Assembly: GCA_041743835.1 (NCBI GenBank)
Contig: JBGTLW010000072.1
Span: 1 to 5,776 of the forward strand
DNA length: 5,776 nt
Direction: 5' to 3'
Source of the DNA: JBGTLW01 sp041743835
GTDB taxonomy: Bacteria; Planctomycetota; Phycisphaerae; Phycisphaerales; Phycisphaeraceae
The notes beneath the pieces are model-generated. The model saw nothing but the letters and a program-made list of their open reading frames with translations, made no database searches and was not told where the DNA came from. The translations under genes were made by a program, and so were the position numbers. Positions 1-5,358 of the stretch are shown here, in pieces (within the stretch, counting starts at the first letter, position 1; each line of letters starts with the position of its first letter).

Positions 1-103
1 CGCCGACGACCGCCGCGGCAGGCATGGCGGCCCGGCAGGCCAGGCCGACGCTCCCGCCCAGCAGGCCGGTGCCGATGATGACGATGCGTTTGGGCTGGGG
101 CAT
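1..103 (-). CDS. tyrA: Prephenate dehydrogenase-like protein, N-terminal fragment
   Basis: Only the first 34 codons lie in the window; the gene runs off the left edge. The visible protein begins MPQPKRIVIIGTGLLGGSVG and continues to a second hydrophobic stretch ending AAAVVG. This is a classic NAD(P)-binding beta-alpha-beta start: a short basic leader, strand RIVIIG, the glycine-rich turn GTGLLGGS at residues 11-18, then a helix and the second strand. The GTGLLGGSVGLA form is typical of prephenate dehydrogenase, which oxidatively decarboxylates prephenate to 4-hydroxyphenylpyruvate in tyrosine synthesis. Other NAD(P) dehydrogenases share the fold, so the exact enzyme is inferred from the N-terminus alone. 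The ATG at 101-103 is chosen because it places the first strand 6 residues in. Its leader is C-rich with no evident Shine-Dalgarno. The gene is divergent from accA. Confidence 0.72.
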   Translation of the reverse strand, partial: MPQPKRIVIIGTGLLGGSVGLACRAAMPAAAVVG

Positions 104-294
104 GGCGGTCGGGGTCCGGTGATGCGTGACATTTCCTTGCGCGATACGATATCACGATCCGGGCCGATGGACCGCCACGCGGACCCCGGACCGCCTGCCC
201 CGTCCGGCGGATCGTTTGGGGTCGCGTGTGACGGTGTGCCCCCGGGGTTCTGGCCTTGCCCGCGTTCCCCAGTCGATATCAACCCCCAGCAGCC
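104..294. other. Divergent intergenic region between tyrA-like gene and accA
   Basis: These 191 bp must hold the start signals for both divergent genes. A weak sigma70-like pair for accA can be drawn as GTGACA (126-131), an 18-bp spacer and TATCAC (150-155); the -10 match is only 4 of 6, so this is tentative. The stretch 141-158 is locally AT-richer and carries CGATA twice in tandem. A short stem CCGGAC (186-191) / GTCCGG (202-207) with a 10-nt loop lies in the presumed accA leader, and GGACCGCC occurs twice (169-176, 188-195). No protein-coding signal was recognised. Confidence 0.4.
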
Positions 295-1311
295 ATGAAC
301 ATCATGAACGCCTACACCGGAACCTACGAACTGGAGTTTGAGAGGCCGCTCACCGCACTCGAGCGTCAGATCGCCCAACTCGAGGCGCAGAACGACCCCA
401 ACCGATCGGGCGTCGGGCTTGACCCCAGCATCGACATCGGGGCGGACATCCGCAAGCTCCGCCAGTCGCACACCGCGATGCTCAAGAAGCTGTACCAGAA
501 GCTCACGCCGTGGAACACGGTGCTGGTCGCACGCCACCCCGGCCGACCCCAGACGATCGACTACATCCAGTCCATTGTGCAGGACTTCACCGAGTTGCAC
601 GGCGACCGACGCTTCGGCGACGACAAGGCCATCATCGCGGGCTTTGGACGGATCGAGAAGCACAAGTGCATGGTCATCGGCCAGCACAAGGGCAAGGACA
701 CCAAGGAGAAGATCGCGTGCCACTTCGGCTGCCCCCACCCCGAGGGCTACCGCAAAGCCCTGCGGTGCATGAAGCTGGCGGAGAAGTACAACCTGCCCGT
801 TGTCACCTTCATAGACACCCCCGGCGCGTACCCCGGCCTGGGTGCTGAGGAACGGGGCCAGTCCGAGGCCATCGCACTCAACCTGCTGGAGATGTCCCGG
901 CTCAAGACGCCGATCATCTCGGTCGTCATCGGCGAGGGCGGGTCGGGCGGGGCGCTTGGGATCGGCGTGGGGGACCGGCTGGCGATGATGCAGTACGCCT
1001 GGTACAGCGTCATCAGCCCCGAGGGCTGCGCAGCGATCCTCTGGAAAACCGCCAACCCGCAGACCAACAGCGAGGCGGCCGAGGCCCTGAAACTCACCGC
1101 GGCAGACAACCAGCGCCTGGGCATTATCGATGATGTGATCGACGAGCCCCTGGGCGGGGCCCACCGCAACCCGTCTGCGGCCGCCGATGCCGTGGAGCGT
1201 TACCTCATCCAGACCCTGCGCGAGCTCAAGCGATATAAGCCCGACAACCTGGTCGCCAAGCGTTACGAGCGGCTGCGGAGTGTGGGGCAATACGACGAGG
1301 TCACCGCATAA
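295..1311 (+). CDS. accA: Acetyl-CoA carboxylase carboxyltransferase subunit alpha
   Basis: AccA pairs with AccD to form the carboxyltransferase that moves CO2 from carboxybiotin on AccB to acetyl-CoA, making malonyl-CoA for fatty-acid synthesis in the cytoplasm. The 338-residue product aligns in memory along the whole E. coli AccA (319 aa). The N-terminal helical segment (ELEFERPLTALERQI, 12-26) is followed by ARHPGRPQTIDYI (79-91), GDRRFGDDKAI (103-113), IGQHKGKDTKEKI (128-140), FIDTPGAYPGLGAEERGQSE (172-191), GEGGSGGALGIGVGD (213-227), SVISPEGCAAILWK (238-251) and EPLGGAHRNP (284-293). The two glycine-rich blocks form the oxyanion-hole and acyl-CoA region of the crotonase-like fold. No residue that I know to be essential is missing. 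The ATG at 295 is preferred; ATG at 304 is an equal alternative, and a TTG at 256 would add 13 residues absent from the family. No Shine-Dalgarno precedes either ATG. No accD is adjacent, so the subunits are encoded apart. Confidence 0.97.
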   Translation: MNIMNAYTGTYELEFERPLTALERQIAQLEAQNDPNRSGVGLDPSIDIGADIRKLRQSHTAMLKKLYQKLTPWNTVLVARHPGRPQTIDYIQSIVQDFTELHGDRRFGDDKAIIAGFGRIEKHKCMVIGQHKGKDTKEKIACHFGCPHPEGYRKALRCMKLAEKYNLPVVTFIDTPGAYPGLGAEERGQSEAIALNLLEMSRLKTPIISVVIGEGGSGGALGIGVGDRLAMMQYAWYSVISPEGCAAILWKTANPQTNSEAAEALKLTAADNQRLGIIDDVIDEPLGGAHRNPSAAADAVERYLIQTLRELKRYKPDNLVAKRYERLRSVGQYDEVTA

Positions 1312-1335
1312 CACCCTTGCGTGACGTTGCGATCA

Positions 1336-1361
1336 GTGGAACGAACGCACACCCGTTCCAC
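1336..1361 (+). promoter_or_regulatory. Perfect 8-bp inverted repeat between accA and the next gene
   Basis: GTGGAACG (1336-1343) and CGTTCCAC (1354-1361) are exact reverse complements separated by 10 nt. The stem starts 25 nt after the accA stop and ends 6 nt before the AAAGG element of the next gene. No T-run follows on either strand, so it is not a canonical intrinsic terminator. It may be an mRNA hairpin protecting the accA 3' end, a weak attenuator, or an operator for a dimeric regulator; the sequence cannot decide between these. Confidence 0.45.
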
Positions 1362-1367
1362 CACAAC

Positions 1368-1372
1368 AAAGG
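1368..1372 (+). promoter_or_regulatory. Ribosome binding site supporting a TTG start
   Basis: AAAGG lies 6 nt upstream of the TTG at 1379. It is the only reasonable Shine-Dalgarno-like element before any gene in this window. It supports TTG as the start, which is also the earliest start that keeps the whole first membrane segment. The next alternative, GTG at 1415, would remove 12 residues. Confidence 0.5.
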
Positions 1373-1378
1373 CTTGCA

Positions 1379-2128
1379 TTGTTAGGTACTGATTCACCTT
1401 ACACGCGGATCGCGGTGCTGAGCCTGTTGGGCGTTGCGCTCATCTTCGGGGTCTTGCCGTGGATCGCGTGGAGCCAGCCCTCACGGCAGATGCTGTACGC
1501 GGAGGAGGCCGGCATCGTGGAGCAGGTGAGTCTGCTGCTTTGGCTCGGGCTCGCCCCCACCCTGCTGCTCATCTTTTGCAGGTGCTGGTGGAAGGTGCTC
1601 GCCGCCGCCGTGCTGTGCGTTTTCGCGGCCGGGCGCGAGGCGGGTTGGCACAAGGAGTTTACCGGGGGCAGCGTCCTGAAAATCAGCTACTACTACAATA
1701 CGGACTACCCACTGGAACACCGGCTGCTCGCCGGCCTGACCGTGGCGTGCGGCGTCATCTGCTTCGGCATCATCTGCCATCAAGCCTACCAGCACTTCAT
1801 CAAGCGCAAGGCATACCAACAGCCCTGGGGGCAGTTGCTCATTATTTTTGTGGTCGTCGGCATCGGCACAAAACTACTCGACAGAGCCCCAGCAATCTCC
1901 AAAGAATCACTTGGGTGGGTCATCCCTGGGATGGCCCGGGAGATGATGCAGTCACTGGAAGAAGGCATGGAGATGTTCCTGCCCGTCCTCGCGGGTGTTG
2001 CCGCATGGGCTTGTGTGCGTGGCAAGCGTCCTCCTCCCGCACCGCCGAGGGACCACCAGGCACCTGCGCCCCGCGTTGCCACCGCCGACCCAAGCACCCA
2101 CCCGCATGGGCACATCATCAACGGATGA
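1379..2128 (+). CDS. Uncharacterised multi-pass membrane protein
   Basis: I do not recognise a named family. The 249-residue product has about six hydrophobic segments: 11-31, 48-66, 72-84 (short), 114-137, 149-167 and 197-213. Charged blocks between them look conserved in character: AEEAGIVEQ (41-49), GREAGWHKEFTGG (85-97), GTKLLDRAP (163-171) and LEEGMEMFLPVL (193-204). A polar tail (214-249) rich in Pro and Ala, with three His residues near the end, follows the last segment and is probably cytoplasmic or disordered. The arrangement of Glu, His and Asp at membrane edges recalls small integral-membrane families annotated only as hypothetical in planctomycetes and other bacteria, but this is an impression. 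The start is TTG at 1379, backed by AAAGG 6 nt upstream; the frame is open from 1325 with no ATG before the first membrane segment. It follows accA by 67 bp on the same strand and converges with lptG 42 bp away. Co-transcription with accA is possible but unproven. Confidence 0.8.
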   Translation: MLGTDSPYTRIAVLSLLGVALIFGVLPWIAWSQPSRQMLYAEEAGIVEQVSLLLWLGLAPTLLLIFCRCWWKVLAAAVLCVFAAGREAGWHKEFTGGSVLKISYYYNTDYPLEHRLLAGLTVACGVICFGIICHQAYQHFIKRKAYQQPWGQLLIIFVVVGIGTKLLDRAPAISKESLGWVIPGMAREMMQSLEEGMEMFLPVLAGVAAWACVRGKRPPPAPPRDHQAPAPRVATADPSTHPHGHIING

Positions 2129-2170
2129 ACACGCAAGCCGGGTGACTAGCCGAAGCGGACGCGAGGCCTA

Positions 2171-3358
2171 CTACGTTTCCACCCGCAGCAGCAGCACCGT
2201 CGCGATGGGCAGATAGATGACCACCGGGAGCCAGGCCGCGGCAACGGGGGGCAGCGTGCCGGTCCCGATGGACAGCATGATGAGCCCATTGCCCCACGCC
2301 CCGACGCAGATGCCCGCCGCCTTCACAGACTGCCCCAGCAGGTTCTTCGGCGTCCGCAGCAGGAAGAACGGCAGCCCCATCACCAGGATCAGCACGTTCA
2401 CCACCTGTAGGCTGAAGCGCGTCCAGATGCTCTGCGTGAGTTTGGCGCGCTGCTTCGCATCGACAGCCTCGTTGCTGCGCATCTCGTGGAGCTCACGGAT
2501 GGACAAAAGCTTGGGCAGCAGCGTAGCCCGCCTGGCCATCAGCACGCGCGGGCTGAGATTGGATGGCAGGAACCGTGTGGGGCGCGGCTCGATGTCGGCA
2601 AGTCGAGTGGGCGATGCGGCGGGGTCCACATGCTCCACGCCGACCTCATACCCCCCCGCGCCGGTAAACAGCCAGCCCTCGCGGCCCACCAGCACGTACT
2701 GCTCGGGCGGCGTCGATTCATCCGGCTGGAACGACTCGACCCAGCGGGCCTGGTCGGCCGTGATGCGGCCGATCGCGGCACCGGTCTCATCCCGCCGCAT
2801 CACGGTGACCAGTTCCAGCCGGTCCTCCTGATTGATAAACCGCCCCGCAGAAAGCAGATTGCCCTGCCCGTCCGCGGCATACCACACGGGGTAATGACGC
2901 CCGGCACGCAGTTCGAGGTGGCTCTTGCTCCTGACAAGCTTGTCGGCGTAATCGGGGATGACCAGCTCCTGGATCGGGAACGTCAGCACGTTGAGTGCAA
3001 ACCCCGCGATCAGGATCGGTGCCGCGATGCGGTACATGCTGACCCCGCTTGCCAGCAGCGCGATCAGCTCACGCGAGCGGTGGAGCTGCACCAGCGTAAA
3101 GCCCATCGCACACACCACGATCAGCCCCGAAGCGTTCACATACAGCAGCAGGATCAGCGGGAAATACCACTCGAATATCTTCGCAAGCGTCGCGGGCAGC
3201 ACCCCGCCATAGTCGGGCGCAAACTCTTTCCCGGCATCTACAAACTCATCAAAGTCCACCAGAAGGTCCACCACGACAAACAAGCTCCCGAACACCGCCG
3301 CGAGCACGACGAAGTTGATCAGGAAGGTGCGGATGATGTAGCGATCGAGGGTGGACAT
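2171..3358 (-). CDS. lptG: LPS export system permease LptG (YjgP/YjgQ family)
   Basis: This is one of two paralogous permease subunits of the LptB2FG inner-membrane ABC transporter, which extracts LPS and passes it to the periplasmic bridge. The 395-residue product fits the family (E. coli LptG is 360). It begins MSTLDRYIIRTFLINF, matching the LDRYI start of LptG. Three membrane segments lie near 12-33, 62-90 and 108-128. QLHRSRELIALLASGVSMYR (91-110) is the cytoplasmic coupling helix that should contact the ATPase LptB, with the family pattern E-L-x3-L-A-S-G. The periplasmic beta-jellyroll domain spans about 130-310 and carries the A-x2-A strand motif in ITADQARWV (199-207). Three more membrane segments lie near 313-334, 345-366 and 374-392. 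The call of LptG over LptF rests on the N-terminus and second position in the pair. The ATG at 3356-3358 has a C/A-rich leader with no Shine-Dalgarno. The gene is 77 bp downstream of lptF and probably co-transcribed. LptB and LptC are not in the window. Confidence 0.9.
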   Translation of the reverse strand: MSTLDRYIIRTFLINFVVLAAVFGSLFVVVDLLVDFDEFVDAGKEFAPDYGGVLPATLAKIFEWYFPLILLLYVNASGLIVVCAMGFTLVQLHRSRELIALLASGVSMYRIAAPILIAGFALNVLTFPIQELVIPDYADKLVRSKSHLELRAGRHYPVWYAADGQGNLLSAGRFINQEDRLELVTVMRRDETGAAIGRITADQARWVESFQPDESTPPEQYVLVGREGWLFTGAGGYEVGVEHVDPAASPTRLADIEPRPTRFLPSNLSPRVLMARRATLLPKLLSIRELHEMRSNEAVDAKQRAKLTQSIWTRFSLQVVNVLILVMGLPFFLLRTPKNLLGQSVKAAGICVGAWGNGLIMLSIGTGTLPPVAAAWLPVVIYLPIATVLLLRVET

Positions 3359-3435
3359 GGGGTCGGTGGTTGGGGTCTTGGTGCGTGATGTTCAGGGCTT
3401 GGAGGTCGCCGAGGCAGGTCCGCTTTCCCAACAGG

Positions 3436-5106
3436 TTAGTTCTTAGCAAACCGGCAATACACCCAGCCGGCGACGATGGAGAGGACGACGTTCCCGGTCC
3501 ACATGAGCGCCAGACCGGGGCCGGGCGCGAGCTTCGCGTGTCCCACGACCCGCGCTCCGCTGTGGATCAGCACCAGCGAGACGATCGCCAACACGAACGA
3601 CCAGAAGAATACCACCAGCGTCATCTGGTGACGCAGGTAGATGCTCAGCACGGCACCGAGCACCAGCAGCAGGAACCCCGCAACCGCCAGCGCAGCCCGC
3701 TGATGCTTCTCCGCGATCACTTCCATCGCGAGGCGTTCGAGCTGCAATCGCAGGTTGTTGCTGCGGTTCTCCACCAGGCGATCCTGCTGGTACGGTGGCC
3801 TGCTGGACATCTCCCGGAGCTGTTTCCACGCGGGCACCGCCGCGGGCGAGCGGTCGATGTCCAGCAACGGCCTGGGCCAACGCATACGCGGCAGGCTCAG
3901 CGTGGGGTGCTCGGTAAAAGCGAGGTCCGGCCCCGGGTCATACACCCGCGCCTCGTTCAGCTCCATGAGCACCGCAGGCTCTGTGTCGAATTCGCTGGCC
4001 TCGAAACGCAGGAAGGCGTCACGGGCCCGGATCGTCCACACCCGCTCGCCCCGCCGATCGTGCATCACCTGCACCGGCCGCTCCGGCGACCCAAGCAGCC
4101 TCACGCCCTCACTCTCTCGCCGCGTCGAACCCGCCTCGATCCGGAACACCTCGCCGGTTAACGGGCCGACGAGTTCTACGCCCTGCGTCACCGCGTCGGT
4201 CTCAAACCGCTGACGCAGCCGCTCCTGCCCCAGCGCGATCGTCAAGAAGCGCATCCCATCGGCCACACGCTTGTACCGCTCGGGGTTCTTATCCAGGGCC
4301 ATCAAATCGGTGTAGGACATGAACCGCGGGTCATCCTCGAAAGGGTTGGGTGGCTCGATCGGCCCGAGGTCCAGCGGGTCCACCACCGCGCGCTGCATCC
4401 GCCCCGCCGTCGGGTCGTAGTAAACCGAGTCGCGCAGGCGGATGGTGATCCACGAGCGATCGCCCCGGCGGAACAGCAGGGCCGAGGCCCGGCTCGCGGT
4501 GTAATCCCACCGCAGCTTGTCCTGCGCGTCAGCCTGACCGAACACCACGCCGGTCAACTGCATCACCTTCTCCGGCGGGAACGGATAGGCCGACGCATCG
4601 ATCTCGCTGCTGGGCACCGAGCGGGCAGACTCGGCATACAACACATACCTCTGCAGCTTCACCGGCACGCCGTCATTGAGCTGGGATTCAATCAGCGTCA
4701 GCGCGTCGGCCTGGACGGTGCGTGTCGCCTTCTTGTAGTAACCCGGGATCACGAAGTTCGACAGGTACAATAGCACCACCATCAGCACGATGCCCAGCAT
4801 CACCACGGGCATCAGCACGCGGAAATAGCTCAGCCCGCTGGCTGCGCACGCGGTGATCTCGTTGTCACCCGCCATCCTAAGAAACACCAGCGTCGAGGCA
4901 AAAGCCCCCGCGAACGGCAGCGCAAAGCCGAGCACCGTCGGCATGGTATAGAGCACGAACTTCACCAGCGACATTGCATCAAGCAGGCCATCGCTCAAGG
5001 GCTTGATCGCGATGAAGAAGCTGAGCACCGTCACCATCACCGCTGTGCAGATCAGCAGGATCAGGATCAGCTCTCGCAGGATGTAGCGGTACAGCGTCCA
5101 GGGCAT
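3436..5106 (-). CDS. lptF: LPS export system permease LptF with enlarged periplasmic domain
   Basis: This is the partner permease of LptG in LptB2FG. The start used is ATG at 5104-5106 (556 aa, begins MPWTLYRYILREL); an in-frame TTG at 5113-5115 would add three residues, and neither has a clear Shine-Dalgarno. Membrane segments lie near 8-34, 47-76, 96-120, 470-491, 495-517 and 530-551. AGDNEITACAASGLSYFRV (79-97) is the coupling helix. The periplasmic part (about 121-469) is roughly 350 residues, which makes the protein about 190 residues longer than E. coli LptF (366). Within it the pattern W-x3-A-x2-A, then about 23-25 residues, then Y-D-P occurs twice: W200/A204/A207/Y230 and W357/A361/A364/Y389. 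E. coli LptF and LptG appear to carry one such A-x2-A strand motif each, so the jellyroll may be duplicated or extended. The pair transcribes leftward from a likely promoter at 5151-5159. Family membership is secure; LptF rather than LptG is inferred from gene order and the N-terminus. Confidence 0.9.
   Translation of the reverse strand: MPWTLYRYILRELILILLICTAVMVTVLSFFIAIKPLSDGLLDAMSLVKFVLYTMPTVLGFALPFAGAFASTLVFLRMAGDNEITACAASGLSYFRVLMPVVMLGIVLMVVLLYLSNFVIPGYYKKATRTVQADALTLIESQLNDGVPVKLQRYVLYAESARSVPSSEIDASAYPFPPEKVMQLTGVVFGQADAQDKLRWDYTASRASALLFRRGDRSWITIRLRDSVYYDPTAGRMQRAVVDPLDLGPIEPPNPFEDDPRFMSYTDLMALDKNPERYKRVADGMRFLTIALGQERLRQRFETDAVTQGVELVGPLTGEVFRIEAGSTRRESEGVRLLGSPERPVQVMHDRRGERVWTIRARDAFLRFEASEFDTEPAVLMELNEARVYDPGPDLAFTEHPTLSLPRMRWPRPLLDIDRSPAAVPAWKQLREMSSRPPYQQDRLVENRSNNLRLQLERLAMEVIAEKHQRAALAVAGFLLLVLGAVLSIYLRHQMTLVVFFWSFVLAIVSLVLIHSGARVVGHAKLAPGPGLALMWTGNVVLSIVAGWVYCRFAKN
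3931..4077 (-). repeat. Second copy of an internal LptF periplasmic repeat
   Basis: This encodes residues about 344-392 of LptF (ATG numbering). It contains VWTIRARDAF, a run of beta-prone sequence and ARVYDPGPD. It aligns by eye with the segment encoded at 4402-4548 through W-x3-A-x2-A and a terminal Y-D-P, with a two-residue length difference. Overall identity is low, so the copies are diverged or the similarity reflects a shared fold motif. Confidence 0.4.
4402..4548 (-). repeat. First copy of an internal LptF periplasmic repeat
   Basis: This encodes residues about 187-235 of LptF (ATG numbering). It contains LRWDYTASRASALLF followed by SWITIRLRDSVYYDPTAG. The W-x3-A-x2-A pattern and the closing Y-D-P match the copy encoded at 3931-4077. 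It looks like one unit of an LptA/LptC/OstA-type beta-jellyroll. Confidence 0.4.
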
Positions 5107-5150
5107 GCGCTTCAATCAACCGTTTCAAATGACCTGAAATCCAACTGGGC

Positions 5151-5159
5151 ATTATCGCA
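5151..5159 (-). promoter_or_regulatory. Candidate extended -10 promoter for lptF-lptG
   Basis: On the minus strand the bases read TGCGATAAT, that is TG-n followed by GATAAT, five of six matches to TATAAT with an extended -10 dinucleotide. No good TTGACA-like -35 lies 16-18 bp upstream, as is usual for extended -10 promoters. The inferred start near 5144 gives a leader of about 38 nt to the lptF ATG. It sits in the most AT-rich part of the 5107-5358 intergenic region. Confidence 0.42.
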
Positions 5160-5198
5160 GAACCGCGGCATCGGTGCGCGTCGCCAGACTTAGAACTG

Positions 5199-5316
5199 GT
5201 ATGAGAAGGGGTGCCATGGTCAACGAGCGCAGCGAGGCAGGCCATGCGTGACACCCATCTCGCGTCATTCATGGCCTGCGCTTCGCTTGACCATGGTACC
5301 CGGGCCCATCTCGTAC
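5199..5316. repeat. 118-bp imperfect palindrome, REPIN/BIME-like
   Basis: Two arms (5199-5252 and 5264-5316) are imperfect reverse complements around an 11-nt loop (5253-5263). Matching blocks from the outside in are GTATGAGAA/ATCTCGTAC (7 of 9), GGTGCCATGGTCAA (5210-5223) against TTGACCATGGTACC (5287-5300; 13 of 14), GCGCAGCG (5227-5234) against CGCTTCGC (7 of 8), CAGGCCATG (5238-5246) against CATGGCCTG (5270-5278; 9 of 9), and TGAC/GTCA. Each arm can also fold alone through CATGG...CCATG (5215-5219/5242-5246 and 5270-5274/5291-5295), the right one with an inner GCG-CTT-CGC hairpin. This two-hairpin, inverted arrangement is the layout of REP doublets. No T-run flanks it, so it is not a standard terminator, and no coding signal is present. 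Confidence 0.75.
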
Positions 5317-5332
5317 GCGTTCTCGGGCGAGC

Positions 5333-5355
5333 CCCCGCTCACCGATCGTGCGGGG
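5333..5355 (-). terminator. Possible hairpin terminator of rph, no U-tract
   Basis: Read leftward, CCCCGC (5355-5350 complement) pairs perfectly with GCGGGG (5338-5333 complement) across an 11-nt loop, starting 3 nt after the rph stop; one bulged base would lengthen the stem. The following bases contain no U-run, so intrinsic termination would be inefficient. It may act as a 3' stability hairpin or Rho-assisted end. Confidence 0.3.
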
Positions 5356-5358
5356 CAG

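Larger units (their letters stand above)
5107..5358. other. Intergenic region between rph and lptF
   Basis: The 252 bp hold three parts. The left part (5107-5198) is the lptF leader and carries the extended -10 candidate. The middle (5199-5316) is the large palindrome. The right part (5317-5358) has a small CTCG-GG-CGAG inverted repeat (about 5322-5331) and the GC hairpin just after the rph stop. No small gene with credible start signals was found on either strand. Confidence 0.6.

Noticed and set aside
186..207. CCGGAC/GTCCGG stem as an accA attenuator
   Set aside because: A 6-bp stem in GC-rich DNA is expected by chance and no leader peptide or U-tract accompanies it.
256..294. Upstream TTG start for accA
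   Set aside because: Would add 13 Pro-rich residues not seen in AccA proteins; the ATG at 295 fits the family N-terminus.
126..341. 71-codon plus-strand frame in the tyrA-accA gap
   Set aside because: Runs into the accA start in another frame, is Arg/Pro-rich, and has no ribosome site or recognisable domain.
747..1169. 140-codon minus-strand frame inside accA
   Set aside because: Lies entirely antisense to conserved AccA motifs and shows no family resemblance.
1459..2145. 228-codon plus-strand frame overlapping the membrane protein
   Set aside because: Arg-, Gly- and His-rich out-of-frame translation; the overlapping frame gives clean membrane segments and a supported start.
2129..2170. 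Terminator between the convergent membrane protein and lptG
   Set aside because: Only tiny stems such as CCG-AAG-CGG are visible, with no T-run on either strand.
2486..3388. 300-codon open frame on the plus strand opposite lptG
   Set aside because: It is antisense to a secure LptG homolog, its product is full of His, Gln and Arg as expected from a reversed GC-rich gene, and it has no recognisable domain.
3370..4161. 263-codon open frame on the plus strand opposite lptF
   Set aside because: Antisense to LptF, low-complexity His/Arg/Gln-rich product, no credible start context.
5199..5316. Palindrome as an intrinsic terminator
   Set aside because: Stem is far longer than a typical terminator, is interrupted by mismatches and indels, and neither flank has a T-run.
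5199..5316. Palindrome as a CRISPR or attC-like site
   Set aside because: There is no repeat-spacer periodicity and no integron context; only one inverted pair is present.
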